64,000 bases of DNA from Pseudomonas sp. PDM05 (GTDB lineage: Bacteria; Pseudomonadota; Gammaproteobacteria; Pseudomonadales; Pseudomonadaceae): assembly GCF_014851685.1 (NCBI RefSeq), contig NZ_JACVAC010000008.1:62001-126000 (forward strand). Direction: 5' to 3'. The notes beneath the pieces are model-generated. The model was not told the origin of the DNA. It was given only the letters and a program-made list of their open reading frames with translations, and did not search any database. The translations under genes and the position numbers were made by a program. Shown here piece after piece: positions 9,537-19,049 of the stretch. Each line of letters opens with the position of its first letter. The stretch's first letter is position 1.

Positions 9537-9841
9537 ATCGGCAGGTTCTTCCACACATAGGGATGGAGGGCGCACCGTGAGTGGCCCGAGCAGCCCTCAC
9601 GGCCGCATGCGAACGCGCATTCTACCCGGAATCGTGGGTGAGGAAAGTGGCGTTGTTCCCTGATGCAGGCATGGGGCGGTGAGAGGGCTTGTTTAAAATA
9701 AGGGCTTTTACCGGAACTTCAACCCATGGAGCACAGAAGTTAACTATTGATTTCACGGGCTTTACCCCTTCAGCGCATGGCTTGGGGGCGTACAGGCGCT
9801 TTCTGCTAAGATGGCCGCTCTGTTACTTTAGGTGTCCAATA

Positions 9842-10297
9842 ATGGCATTTCGCCCCCTTACAGCCCGCGCTCCCGGCGCGTTGCTTCGCGAAGCCAAGCC
9901 GTTGAAAGCCATCTTTGGCCATGCACAACGCCTGGGCCATCTGCAGCGCCTGGTCGAAAGCCAACTGCAACCGGCCGCACGGGAACATTGTCATGTGGCG
10001 TCGTGGCGCGAGGGCAACCTGCTACTCATTGTCACAGATGGCCATTGGGCCACCCGCCTGCGCTATCAACAGAAGCGCCTGCAACGTCAATTGATGGCAT
10101 TTGATGAATTCGCCAGCCTGACGCGCATCCAGTTCAAGGTGCAACCGCCCACCGTCCAGCAGGGCGCGGTGGGGCACACCATGGATCTGTCGGAAAACGC
10201 GGCCGAAACCATTCAGGCAACGGCCGACGGGATCAGCGATCCAGGCCTGCGCGCAGCGCTTGAGCGGCTCGCCGCCCACGCCAAGCCCAAGGCCTGA
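9842..10297 (+). CDS. dciA: DciA-type replicative helicase loader (DUF721)
   Basis: 151 residues. DUF721/DciA proteins replace DnaC in most bacteria and help load DnaB. The N-terminal KH-like part includes LVESQLQPAAREHCHVASWREGNLLLIVTDGHWATRLRYQ, typical of the family in spacing and content, followed by a variable helical tail. Its position divergent from secA is conserved in many Pseudomonas. The ATG at 9842 is chosen because the upstream reading frame has no family similarity. Confidence 0.9.
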   Translation: MAFRPLTARAPGALLREAKPLKAIFGHAQRLGHLQRLVESQLQPAAREHCHVASWREGNLLLIVTDGHWATRLRYQQKRLQRQLMAFDEFASLTRIQFKVQPPTVQQGAVGHTMDLSENAAETIQATADGISDPGLRAALERLAAHAKPKA

Positions 10298-10301
10298 GCC
10301 G

Positions 10302-11780
10302 TTACTTGCGCTTGCTGCCGCCAAGCAACGACCCCAGCAACCCCCGCACCAGCTGCCGCCCCATCTGATTGGCAGCCTGCTGCATGGCGGATTTCAACGC
10401 CTTGCCCGCTGCCGTTCCCAGAAACGCTCCGGCCTTGTCGGTAAAACTCGGCTCTTCTTCGGCCGGCTTGGCCTCCTCGGTCGGCCCCAGCTCCTTGCGC
10501 GCCATCAGCACTTCGTAGGCTGATTCGCGATCGATCGGCTTGTCATAGCGCCCCTGCAACGGCGAACTGGCGATCAATGCCACGCGTTCAACCTCGCTCA
10601 ACGGCCCGATACGCGATTGCGGCGGCGCAACCAACACGCGCTGGACGACTTCCGGCGTGCCTTTTTCCTGCAAGGTGCCCACCAACGCCTCACCCGTGCC
10701 CAACTCGGTCAGCACCGCCAGAGCATCGAACGCGGGGTTCGGTCGGAAACCATCTGCCACCGCCCGCAGAGACTTCTGCTCTTTGGTGGTGAACGCGCGC
10801 AGGCCGTGCTGGATACGCAGGCCGAGCTGCGCGAGCACCGTGTCCGGCAGGTCACCCGGGGACTGGGTGACGAAGTACACCCCCACCCCTTTCGAACGAA
10901 TCAGCCGCACCACCTGTTCCAAGCGCTCTTGCAGGGCCCTGGGCGTGTCGGCGAACAACAAGTGCGCCTCATCGAAAAACAGCGCCAGCAGCGGTTTGTC
11001 TGCATCGCCACGCTCTGGCAGTTGTTCGAACAACTCCGCCAGCAGCCACAACAGGAATGTCGCGTAGACCTTCGGCGCCTCGTGTACCAGGCGGCTGGCG
11101 TCCAGCAGGTGGATGCGCCCCCGTCCGTCGCTGGCGGGTTGCAGAATATCTTCAAGTTGCAGGGCCGGTTCGCCAAACAAGGCTTCGGCGCCCTGCTGCT
11201 CCAACACCGCCAGGCGCCGTAACAGCGCCTGGCTGGAGCCGGTGGTCATCAACGCGGCATCGTCGCCCAGCAACTCCGGGTGATAACGCAAGTGGTTGAG
11301 CAGCGCCTTGAGGTCCTTCAAGTCCAGCAACAACAGACCTTCGCGGTCGGCCACCTTGAATGTCGCGTAGAGCGCCGATTGTTGGCTGTCCGTCAGCTCC
11401 AACAGGGCGCCAAGCAACAACGGGCCCATTTCGCTGATGGTGGTGCGCAACGGATGACCGGACTGCCCGTGTATATCCCACAACGTGACCGGATAAGCCT
11501 TGGCGGTGTAGTTAAGGAAAGGCATGCCGGCAATGCGCTCGGCCACTTTGCCCTGGGGGTTGGCGGCGGCACCCAGGCCACACAGATCGCCCTTGATGTC
11601 AGCGGCAAACACCGCCACACCGGCATCGCTGAACGCCTCGGCCAGACGCTGCAAGGTGACGGTCTTGCCCGTGCCGGTGGCGCCGGCGATAAGCCCGTGG
11701 CGATTGCCCAGGCGCATGGCCTGGGCGATGGGCTGGCCTTCAAGGTCTGCGCCGATCAGGAGTTGCGTGGAGTCAGACAT
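10302..11780 (-). CDS. HerA-like helicase, DUF853 family
   Basis: 492 residues. Walker A GATGTGKTVTLQRLAEAF (near 34-50), a Walker B-like LLALFFDEAHLLF, and GVYFVTQSPGDLPDTVLAQLGLRIQHGLRAFT are the signatures of the DUF853 group of HerA/FtsK-type ATPases. The C-terminus is polar and basic, ending LLGGSKRK. The biological role is poorly defined. The stop lies 4 bases from the dciA stop on the other strand, so the two genes converge tightly. I start at ATG 11780. Confidence 0.9.
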   Translation of the reverse strand: MSDSTQLLIGADLEGQPIAQAMRLGNRHGLIAGATGTGKTVTLQRLAEAFSDAGVAVFAADIKGDLCGLGAAANPQGKVAERIAGMPFLNYTAKAYPVTLWDIHGQSGHPLRTTISEMGPLLLGALLELTDSQQSALYATFKVADREGLLLLDLKDLKALLNHLRYHPELLGDDAALMTTGSSQALLRRLAVLEQQGAEALFGEPALQLEDILQPASDGRGRIHLLDASRLVHEAPKVYATFLLWLLAELFEQLPERGDADKPLLALFFDEAHLLFADTPRALQERLEQVVRLIRSKGVGVYFVTQSPGDLPDTVLAQLGLRIQHGLRAFTTKEQKSLRAVADGFRPNPAFDALAVLTELGTGEALVGTLQEKGTPEVVQRVLVAPPQSRIGPLSEVERVALIASSPLQGRYDKPIDRESAYEVLMARKELGPTEEAKPAEEEPSFTDKAGAFLGTAAGKALKSAMQQAANQMGRQLVRGLLGSLLGGSKRK

Positions 11781-11984
11781 TTTGTCTCCCATGATTAAGC
11801 TTTAATAGCGCGAGGTCGATACAGACAGATGTGAGACCCACAAAGTCTAAAAATAGGTCAGATAATTCCCACAGGAGCCAGCGGAGCTATCACAAGCAAT
11901 ATCACACCTTTTTTGACGCTGCCATTCTGCGCCTCCCACAAGGACGCGCATCGGATATTAAGACCTTAGCGGACCCTACAAGCC

Positions 11985-13874
11985 ATGAATAAAAATCTAC
12001 GCTTCAGCCACAAAATCCTGCTTGCAGCCTCCCTTATCGTCGTCGCCGCATTCGCGCTGTTTACCCTCTACAACGACTACCTGCAACGCAACGCCATTCG
12101 CAACGACCTCAACAGCTACCTGAATGAAATGGGCGACGTCACCGCAGGCAACATTCAAACCTGGCTCACCGGGCGCATTGCCCTGGTGGAAAACGCCGCA
12201 CAGAACATCGCCATCAACCCCGAGCCGAGTGTGGTCGGCAGCCTGCTGGATCAGAAAACCCTGACCTCCTCGTTCATGGCAACCTACGTAGGCGACAGCA
12301 CGGGCGCCTTCACCATCCGCCCCGACACCAAAATGCCGGACGGCTTCGACCCCCGCGTTCGCCCCTGGTACAAGGGCGCCCAGAGCAGTAACGGTTCGAC
12401 CCTGACCGAACCCTACATCGACGCCGCTACTGGCAAATTGATCATTTCCATCGCCACCCCCAGCATCAAGTCCGGCCAAAGCATCGGCGTCGTGGGCGGT
12501 GACCTGAGCCTGCAAACCCTGGTGGATAACATTGGCGCGCTGGACCTGGGCGGCATGGGCTACGCCTTCCTGGTCAGTGCCGACGGCAAGGTTCTGGTGC
12601 ACCCGGACAAAAACCTGGTGATGAAGACCCTGGCCGACGTCTACCCCAAAAACACCCCGAAAATCAGCAGCGACTTCAGCGAGGTCGAGGCCAACGGCAA
12701 GGACAACATCGTCACCTTCACACCGATCAAAGGCTTGCCGTCGGTGAACTGGTATCTCGGCATTTCGGTGGATAAAGACAAAGCCTTCGCCATGCTCAGC
12801 GAATTTCGCACCTCGGCGGTGATCGCCACCCTCATTGCCGTGGTGATCATCATCGCCCTGCTTGGCATGCTGATCCGTGTGCTGCTGCAACCGTTGCACC
12901 TGATGACCCGCGCCATGCAGGACATCGCCGATGGCGAAGGCGACCTGACGCGCCGACTGACCATCCAGAACCACGACGAATTCGGCACCCTGGGCAACGC
13001 GTTCAACCGCTTCGTCGAGCGTATTCATACGTCGATCCGCGAAGTGTCCTCGGCCACCGGGCAGGTCAATGAAGTGGCCCTGCGTGTGGTCAGCGCGTCC
13101 AACTCATCCATGGTCAATTCCGACGAACAGGCCAGCCGCACCAACAGCGTGGCTGCCGCCATCAATCAACTGGGGGCCGCCGCCCAGGAAATCGCCCGTA
13201 ACGCCGCGCAGGCCTCCAGCCAGGCCAGCGATGCGCGCAGCCTGGCGGAAGATGGTCAGCAAGTGGTGGAGCGCAACATCAAGGCGATGACGCAACTATC
13301 GGCGATGATCAGCGCTTCGAGCACCAATATCGAAGCACTTAACAGCAAAACGGTGAACATCGGGCAAATTCTCGAAGTCATCACCAGCATCTCCCAGCAA
13401 ACCAACCTGCTGGCGCTCAACGCCGCCATCGAAGCCGCCCGCGCCGGGGAAGCTGGCCGTGGCTTTGCCGTGGTCGCCGATGAAGTGCGCAACCTGGCCC
13501 ATCGCACCCAGGAATCGGCGCAACAGGTGCAAACCATGATCGAAGAGCTGCAAGTCGGTGCGCGGGACTCGGTCAGCACCATGAGCGAAAGCCAGCGTCA
13601 CAGCCAGGACAGCGTGGAGATTGCCAACCTCGCCGGCGAACGCCTGAACAGCGTGACCCAACGTATCGGCGAAATCGACGGCATGAACCAGTCGGTCGCC
13701 ACCGCCACCGAGGAACAGACCTCGGTGGTGGAGTCGATCAACATGGACATCACCGAAATCAACACCCTCAACCAGGAAGGTGTGGAAAACCTGCAGTCAA
13801 CCTTGCGTGCCTGTGCCGACCTTGAGCAACAGGCCGGGCGGCTCAAGCAGTTGGTCGGCAGCTTCCGCATCTGA
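11985..13874 (+). CDS. Methyl-accepting chemotaxis protein with dCache sensor, probably amino-acid sensing
   Basis: 629 residues. Transmembrane helix about 11-30, a periplasmic dCache_1 domain about 35-275, second helix about 280-300, HAMP, and a long signalling domain with the conserved hairpin ISQQTNLLALNAAIEAARAGE. In the sensor, RPWYKGA, EPYID and GGDLS match in order the motif known to bind amino-acid ligands in dCache_1AA receptors. A role like PctA/CtaA is therefore likely, but the ligand is inference. The gene is monocistronic, with a 200-base leader shared with the divergent DUF853 gene. Confidence 0.95.
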   Translation: MNKNLRFSHKILLAASLIVVAAFALFTLYNDYLQRNAIRNDLNSYLNEMGDVTAGNIQTWLTGRIALVENAAQNIAINPEPSVVGSLLDQKTLTSSFMATYVGDSTGAFTIRPDTKMPDGFDPRVRPWYKGAQSSNGSTLTEPYIDAATGKLIISIATPSIKSGQSIGVVGGDLSLQTLVDNIGALDLGGMGYAFLVSADGKVLVHPDKNLVMKTLADVYPKNTPKISSDFSEVEANGKDNIVTFTPIKGLPSVNWYLGISVDKDKAFAMLSEFRTSAVIATLIAVVIIIALLGMLIRVLLQPLHLMTRAMQDIADGEGDLTRRLTIQNHDEFGTLGNAFNRFVERIHTSIREVSSATGQVNEVALRVVSASNSSMVNSDEQASRTNSVAAAINQLGAAAQEIARNAAQASSQASDARSLAEDGQQVVERNIKAMTQLSAMISASSTNIEALNSKTVNIGQILEVITSISQQTNLLALNAAIEAARAGEAGRGFAVVADEVRNLAHRTQESAQQVQTMIEELQVGARDSVSTMSESQRHSQDSVEIANLAGERLNSVTQRIGEIDGMNQSVATATEEQTSVVESINMDITEINTLNQEGVENLQSTLRACADLEQQAGRLKQLVGSFRI

Positions 13875-14036
13875 CCCGTGTGCAGGCTTGCCCTGCTCAC
13901 GCGCCCACAGTTCGGCGGCACCGGGAAAATCGGTGCCGTCCTCGCTGTCGAGGTCATCCGGGTCATAGCGGCTCAAACAACCCTCCCCCAGCGTAGCCGG
14001 GGCTTTGGATGTGGCTTTGTCCAACGGATCGCTCAT
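13797..14036 (-). CDS. Small acidic conserved Pseudomonas protein
   Basis: 79 residues starting MSDPLDKATSKAPATLGEG, with the acidic SRYDPDDLDSEDGTDFPGA in the middle. A GGAG-like site (CTTGAGGG on the plus strand) precedes the ATG at 14036. Its 3' end overlaps the 3' end of the chemoreceptor gene by about 78 bases on the opposite strand. No function is known to me. Confidence 0.65.
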   Translation of the reverse strand: MSDPLDKATSKAPATLGEGCLSRYDPDDLDSEDGTDFPGAAELWAREQGKPAHGSDAEAADQLLEPPGLLLKVGTGTQG

Positions 14037-14058
14037 GGTCCACTCCTTGAGGGCAGGC

Positions 14059-14095
14059 AAAAAAAAGGGCCTGGGACGATTTAACGCCCAGGCCC
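14059..14095 (-). terminator. Rho-independent terminator after purU
   Basis: Minus strand: GGGCCTGGG / CCCAGGCCC stem with an 11-base loop, then an uninterrupted run of eight T (plus-strand A run 14059-14066). It ends purU transcription. Confidence 0.9.
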
Positions 14096-14121
14096 TTCAT
14101 TCTTCAATCACCACTCGGTGA

Positions 14122-14970
14122 TCAGAACACCACAGTCTTGTTACCGTGAACCAGCACGCGGTCTTCCAAGTGGTAACGCAGGCCACGGGCCAACACCATC
14201 TTCTCGACGTCACGGCCGAAACGCACCATGTCTTCGATGCTGTCGCTGTGGCTCACGCGGACCACGTCCTGCTCGATGATCGGGCCGGCGTCCAGCTCTT
14301 CGGTCACGTAGTGGCAGGTCGCACCAATCAACTTCACACCACGCAGCGATGCCTGGTGATAAGGCTTGGCGCCGACAAACGACGGCAGGAAGCTGTGATG
14401 GATATTGATCACCTTGCCAGCGTAGGCACTGCACAGCTCCGGCGGCAGGATCTGCATGTAGCGCGCCAGCACCACGACGTCGGCTTCGTGCTGCTTGACC
14501 AGGCGGGACACCTCGGCGAACGCCGGTTCCTTGTCCTGCGGGTTGACCGGCACGTGGTAGTACGGAATGCCATGCCACTCAACCATGCTGCGCAGGTCGT
14601 CGTGGTTGGAAATCACGCAGGCGATCTCGCAGTCCAGCTCATCGCTGTGCCAGCGGTGCAGCAAGTCCGCCAGGCAGTGGGATTCGCGGCTGGCCATCAG
14701 CACCACGCGTTTTTTCTGCTCGGTGTCGGTGATGTGCCAGCTCATCGAAAACTCTTCGGCAATCGGCGCAAACGCCTCGCGGAAGGCATCAAGGCCAAAG
14801 GGCAGCGAGTCGGCACGAATCTCGTGACGCATGAAGAACCAACCGCTGAGATTGTCCGAGTGATGGCTCGCCTCGGTGATCCAGCCGTTGTGGGAGGCCA
14901 GAAAATTACTGACTTTGGCAACGATACCAACCCGGTCCGGGCAAGCAATCACCAGCCGAAAAGTGCGCAT
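14122..14970 (-). CDS. purU: Formyltetrahydrofolate deformylase
   Basis: 282 residues. Hydrolyses 10-formyl-THF to formate and THF, balancing one-carbon pools. An N-terminal ACT domain (RLVIACPDRVGIVAKVSNFL) is followed by a formyltransferase fold with the catalytic INIHHSFLPSFVGAKPY and TCHYVTEELDAGPIIEQ. The start at 14970 gives the usual N-terminus MRTFRLVIACPDR. Followed by a strong terminator. Confidence 0.97.
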   Translation of the reverse strand: MRTFRLVIACPDRVGIVAKVSNFLASHNGWITEASHHSDNLSGWFFMRHEIRADSLPFGLDAFREAFAPIAEEFSMSWHITDTEQKKRVVLMASRESHCLADLLHRWHSDELDCEIACVISNHDDLRSMVEWHGIPYYHVPVNPQDKEPAFAEVSRLVKQHEADVVVLARYMQILPPELCSAYAGKVINIHHSFLPSFVGAKPYHQASLRGVKLIGATCHYVTEELDAGPIIEQDVVRVSHSDSIEDMVRFGRDVEKMVLARGLRYHLEDRVLVHGNKTVVF

Positions 14971-15319
14971 TAGGGGAAAACTCCAGAACTTCGCAAAGGC
15001 CGCCATTCTAGCCACTACGCAGAAAAACTGCAGTATCCGTCGAGGCTTATTCTGGTGGCCTGGCACCGATACGCCCCTTAATAGCGTAAGGTTTTACCAG
15101 CGCTATATGAACGCTCACGCGCAAAATCGGGCAATTATGCTTTTCTTACGTAGATTATCTTTGCCGCGTATGCCCTATCAATTAACTCCAACGCATTGCA
15201 TTGCCACAAACATTCAACGCAATTCACATAAATACACCCTTAAATGTTTACTTGAGGATTTGGCCTGACTATTATTGCCCCACTTCCTGTCAATCAGCGC
15301 TCTACATAAGGTAGTCCAC

Positions 15320-15694
15320 ATGTCCCTGATCAACGAATACCGTGCCACCGAAGAAGCTATCAAAGAGCTGCAAGCCCGTTTGAAGAACCTGTCCCAAGAC
15401 GACAAGCTGCAAACTGAGCTGGAATTCGAAGGCAAACTGCGCACCCTGATGGGTGAATACTCCAAGTCCCTGCGTGACATCATCGCGCTGCTGGACCCAG
15501 AGTCGAAAGTTAAGGCTCCACGTGGCGCCGTGAAAACTACCGGCACCAAACGTGCTCGCAAGGTCAAGCAATACAAGAACCCACACAACGGCGAAGTGAT
15601 TGAAACCAAAGGTGGCAACCACAAGACTCTGAAAGAGTGGAAAGCCAAGTGGGGCGGTGACGTGGTTGAAGGTTGGGCTACCCTGCTGGGCTAA
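15320..15694 (+). CDS. mvaT: Xenogeneic silencer MvaT (H-NS family)
   Basis: 124 residues. N-terminal coiled-coil oligomerisation domain beginning MSLINEYRATEEAIKELQAR, a linker, and the C-terminal AT-hook-like DNA-binding part YKNPHNGEVIETKGGNHKTLKEWKAKWG, typical of MvaT/MvaU. MvaT coats AT-rich, horizontally acquired DNA in Pseudomonas. The upstream 250 bases are AT-rich, as usual for this autoregulated gene. A second, island-borne family member is at 31385-31753. Confidence 0.97.
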   Translation: MSLINEYRATEEAIKELQARLKNLSQDDKLQTELEFEGKLRTLMGEYSKSLRDIIALLDPESKVKAPRGAVKTTGTKRARKVKQYKNPHNGEVIETKGGNHKTLKEWKAKWGGDVVEGWATLLG

Positions 15695-15732
15695 GCCCCA
15701 TCGGGCTGCGGCCTGATACGCGACACTTTGAA

Positions 15733-15756
15733 AACGCCAGCTCGCTGGCGTTTTTT
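15733..15756 (+). terminator. Rho-independent terminator after mvaT
   Basis: AACGCCAGC / GCTGGCGTT perfect stem with a very short loop followed by TTTTTT. It may also serve the converging sbcB gene. Confidence 0.9.
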
Positions 15757-15784
15757 ATTGCCTGAAAATACTCTAGGGCCCCGA

Positions 15785-17212
15785 TTACAAATTGAACCGG
15801 GCCGCTAAAGCGTCGGCATATTCCTGCCACTGCGCCAACACCTGCAACTGATACGGCGTGGCACTTGCCGCCAACTCCAGGCGTGCCTGATTAAATCCCT
15901 CAAGGGTAATCGGCGCGCCCAGCTCAGCGTCCGACAAACGCTGCTGGCAAAATAATTTCCAGCGTTGTTGCTCCTCGTTATTCAAGGTCTCGGGAAAGTT
16001 GCGAGCACGGTAGCGAAATAATAATTCGGGCAGGCGATGATCGTCGAACGGCCACTGCTGATGTGCTAGTTGCGCAGGTTCAGCGTTGCGTACTTGTTCA
16101 CATAAGCGCCGATCGCGATCGCCGATAAAACCATCATAAAGCTGCTGCTCCGGGTCTGTTGTCGGCGCGAATTCTTCCTCGGCATAAATGCTCGCCAACT
16201 TGTCGCGCCAAACTTCCTGTGCGTCAGTTAGCCGCAGCGCGCGCGCCTGGTAACTGTCCATATCCAAGTGCAAGCGTTCACGATCTTGCGCCCGCAACAC
16301 ATTCAACGGAGCCACCACCGGGCAGCGATTGATGTGCAGCAATTTGAGGGGCACAGGCAGTTCCCCGTCAGCGAGTTCGTCACGCCGCGTGTAGAGGCGC
16401 TGACGCAAGGTTTCGGCATCAAGGTCAAGCAAGTCTTGAGGGTCGAGACCCAGGTCACAGACGATCAACGCATTGCGATTGCGTGGGTGCCAAGCCAATG
16501 GCAACACAACGCCCAGGTAATGACGCTCGGCCGAAAAACGTCCGGAGATATGCACCATCGGCTGCAGCAGGCGCACCTGGTCCATCACCCGCTGTTTGCT
16601 GCGCAACTGGAACAGCCAGTCATACAGCTTGGGCTGTTTCTCCCGTACCAACCGGGCCAGCGCGATGGTGGCACGCACGTCGGACAAGGCATCGTGGGCC
16701 TGGCCATGATCAATCCCGTTGGCGGCGGTCAGGCGTTCAAGCTTGAGCGTGACACGGCCGTCCTGCTGCGGCCATTCGATACCTTCCGGACGCAGGGCGT
16801 AGGCGGTGCGCACCACGTCGATCAAGTCCCAGCGACTGTTGCCGCCTTGCCACTCGCGGGCATAAGGGTCGAAGAAGTTGCGATACAGGCTGTAGCGCGT
16901 CATTTCATCGTCGAACCGCAAGGTGTTGTAACCGGCCCCGCAAGTACCGGGGGCAGCCAGTTCGGCGTGCACCCGCGTCATGAAGTCGGCCTCGGCCAAG
17001 CCTTTTTGCGCCAGGATGCCGGGGGTGATGCCGGTAATCGCACATGCAGCAGGATGCGGCAGGATGTCGTCGCTGGGTTGGCAGTATAGGTTGACCGGCG
17101 GCCCGATCTCGTTCAGTTCAAGATCGGTGCGGATACCGGCGACCTGAAGGGGGCGATCGCTGCGCGGATTGATGCCGGTGGTTTCATAGTCGTACCAGAA
17201 AATGGAGGTCAC
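15785..17212 (-). CDS. sbcB: Exodeoxyribonuclease I
   Basis: 475 residues. 3'-5' exonuclease on single-stranded DNA, with roles in recombination and mismatch repair. DnaQ-like motifs are visible: FWYDYETTG (Exo I), YNTLRFDDEMTRY (Exo II) and GIDHGQAHDALSDVRATIALA (Exo III), followed by the SH3-like and ExoI C-terminal domains. I choose the GTG at 17212 (peptide begins VTSIFWYDYETTG) because AGGA lies 7 bases upstream and the upstream frame is not conserved in character. Confidence 0.95.
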   Translation of the reverse strand: MTSIFWYDYETTGINPRSDRPLQVAGIRTDLELNEIGPPVNLYCQPSDDILPHPAACAITGITPGILAQKGLAEADFMTRVHAELAAPGTCGAGYNTLRFDDEMTRYSLYRNFFDPYAREWQGGNSRWDLIDVVRTAYALRPEGIEWPQQDGRVTLKLERLTAANGIDHGQAHDALSDVRATIALARLVREKQPKLYDWLFQLRSKQRVMDQVRLLQPMVHISGRFSAERHYLGVVLPLAWHPRNRNALIVCDLGLDPQDLLDLDAETLRQRLYTRRDELADGELPVPLKLLHINRCPVVAPLNVLRAQDRERLHLDMDSYQARALRLTDAQEVWRDKLASIYAEEEFAPTTDPEQQLYDGFIGDRDRRLCEQVRNAEPAQLAHQQWPFDDHRLPELLFRYRARNFPETLNNEEQQRWKLFCQQRLSDAELGAPITLEGFNQARLELAASATPYQLQVLAQWQEYADALAARFNL

Positions 17213-17379
17213 GGGCTGTTCCTGTGCTGAAGATCGGCAAAGTCTAGGCGCTGCAAGGCATTCGAAGCCAGCGCCATCGACCCTGTACAAACATCCAGTA
17301 AAACCTTGAATGGTTGCTTCCAGCGCCGACACTGCTAGCATCCGTCTCTCTCAGCCACACTGCACTGCCAAGGATCGCG

Positions 17380-18072
17380 ATGCCATCAGCCCCATTGGAC
17401 ACCCGTTACCAGATCGAGACCCCGGAAGGCATCGACCTGCCGTTGCGCCCAGCCGGCCTGGTACCCCGTGCATTGGCCTTCGGGTTCGACCTGGGCCTGC
17501 GTGGGCTGGTCATGGGAATCCTCGTCGTGCCCCTGGCGCTGCTCGGCAATATCGGCATCGGCATCGGTTCGCTGCTGCTGTTCCTGGTCAGCTGGTGGTA
17601 CATGGTGCTGTTCGAAGTGCTCAACCAGGGCTGCTCCCCCGGCAAGCAGGTGATGGGCTTGCGCGTGGTACAGGATGACGGCACGCCCATCGGCTGGTCC
17701 GCCTCGTTGATCCGCAACCTGCTGCGCTTTGTCGACATGCTGCCTTTCGGCTACTTTCTCGGGGCCATCAGTTGCCTGCAGCACCCCCATTTCAAACGAC
17801 TCGGCGACCTCGCCGCCGGTACGCTGGTGATCTACCGCGAGCATCCCCTGCCCCGTCCCAATGTCCCCGCGGCTGCGGCCTTGCGCCTGCCCTTTGCCTT
17901 GGACCTCAGCGAGCAACGCGCCATCCTTGGCTTTGCCGAACGCCAGGGTGAGTTGTCGGCCGAGCGGGTCCACGAACTGGCCTCCATTCTCGCCACGCCC
18001 CTGCAAGTGTCGCCGGCACGTGCCGCCGAACAACTCAACGGCGTGGCTCGCGGCCTGTTGGGGCCAACATGA
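17380..18072 (+). CDS. RDD-family membrane protein
   Basis: 230 residues. The RDD domain (about 20-155) has several hydrophobic segments, with PAGLVPRALAFGFDLGLR carrying the Arg-Asp core and SPGKQVMGLRVV and FKRLGDLAAGTLVIYR typical of the family. The C-terminal 70 residues are a soluble helical region. First gene of the operon RDD-SpoIIM-DUF4129-DUF4350-[island]-moxR-DUF58; its TGA overlaps the ATG of the next gene. Confidence 0.92.
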   Translation: MPSAPLDTRYQIETPEGIDLPLRPAGLVPRALAFGFDLGLRGLVMGILVVPLALLGNIGIGIGSLLLFLVSWWYMVLFEVLNQGCSPGKQVMGLRVVQDDGTPIGWSASLIRNLLRFVDMLPFGYFLGAISCLQHPHFKRLGDLAAGTLVIYREHPLPRPNVPAAAALRLPFALDLSEQRAILGFAERQGELSAERVHELASILATPLQVSPARAAEQLNGVARGLLGPT

Positions 18073-19049
18073 AACAGAGCCTGTTCGAAAGCCGTTACCA
18101 GCCGCAATGGCATGCCTTCGCCGAACAACTGACCCAGCTGGAACAAGGCAAGGCCAAGGCCGCTGACGTGACCGACTTCCCCCACCAGTATCGGCGCCTG
18201 TGCCAACACCTCGCCCTGGCTCAGGAGCGCGGCTACAGCAGTTATCTGGTGGACCCCCTGCAACAACTGGCCTTGCGTGGCCATCAACAGCTCTACCGCC
18301 ATCGCAGCCAATTGGGCGCAAAGGTCCTGAGTTTTATCCTGGCCGACTTCCCACGCCTGGTTCGCGCGCAGTGGCGCTTTGTATTGGTTGCCAGCCTGCT
18401 GTTCTTCGGCAGCCTGGCCGGTGTAGCACTGCTGGTGTACCTGTTTCCCGACCTGATCTACAGCATCGTCGGCCCCCAGCAGGTAGCCGAGATGCACAGC
18501 ATGTACAACCCCGAGGCCAGCCGCCTCGGGCGCGCGGCCGAACGTGCTTCCAGCGAGGACTGGATGATGTTTGGCTACTACGTGATGCATAACATCGGTA
18601 TCGCGTTCCAGACCTTCGCCGCCGGTTTGTTGCTGGGGCTGGGCAGTGTGTTCTTCCTGATCTTCAACGGCCTGATCATCGGTGCGATCTCCGGCCACCT
18701 CACCGAAATAGGCTTTGGCCAGACGTTCTGGTCCTTTGTGATCGGTCATGGCGCCTTCGAACTCAGCGCCATCGCCCTGGCCGGCGCGGCGGGGCTGCAA
18801 CTGGGCTGGGCATTGATCGCCCCGGGTCAACTGACGCGAGGCGAATCCCTGCGGCTGGCGGCGCATCAAAGCGTGCAGATGCTGTGCGGCGTGATGGTGT
18901 TCCTGCTGATCGCCGCGTTCATCGAAGCCTATTGGTCTTCCACCACCAGCGTTGCGCCATGGCTCAAATACCTGGTGGGCACCCTGCTCTGGTTGCTGGT
19001 GGCCGCTTACCTGATCTTTGCCGGACGGACTCGCCATGCGCCTGAGTAA
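18069..19049 (+). CDS. SpoIIM/DUF95-family membrane protein
   Basis: 326 residues. A soluble N-terminal part (about 1-95) is followed by about five transmembrane helices, e.g. FVLVASLLFFGSLAGVALLVYL and GLLLGLGSVFFLIFNGLIIGA. The GFGQTFWSFVIGHGAFELSAI block is typical of stage II sporulation M-like proteins in non-sporulating bacteria, where they occur with RDD and MoxR/VWA genes. It overlaps its upstream neighbour by 4 bases and its downstream neighbour by 14. Confidence 0.92.
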   Translation: MKQSLFESRYQPQWHAFAEQLTQLEQGKAKAADVTDFPHQYRRLCQHLALAQERGYSSYLVDPLQQLALRGHQQLYRHRSQLGAKVLSFILADFPRLVRAQWRFVLVASLLFFGSLAGVALLVYLFPDLIYSIVGPQQVAEMHSMYNPEASRLGRAAERASSEDWMMFGYYVMHNIGIAFQTFAAGLLLGLGSVFFLIFNGLIIGAISGHLTEIGFGQTFWSFVIGHGAFELSAIALAGAAGLQLGWALIAPGQLTRGESLRLAAHQSVQMLCGVMVFLLIAAFIEAYWSSTTSVAPWLKYLVGTLLWLLVAAYLIFAGRTRHAPE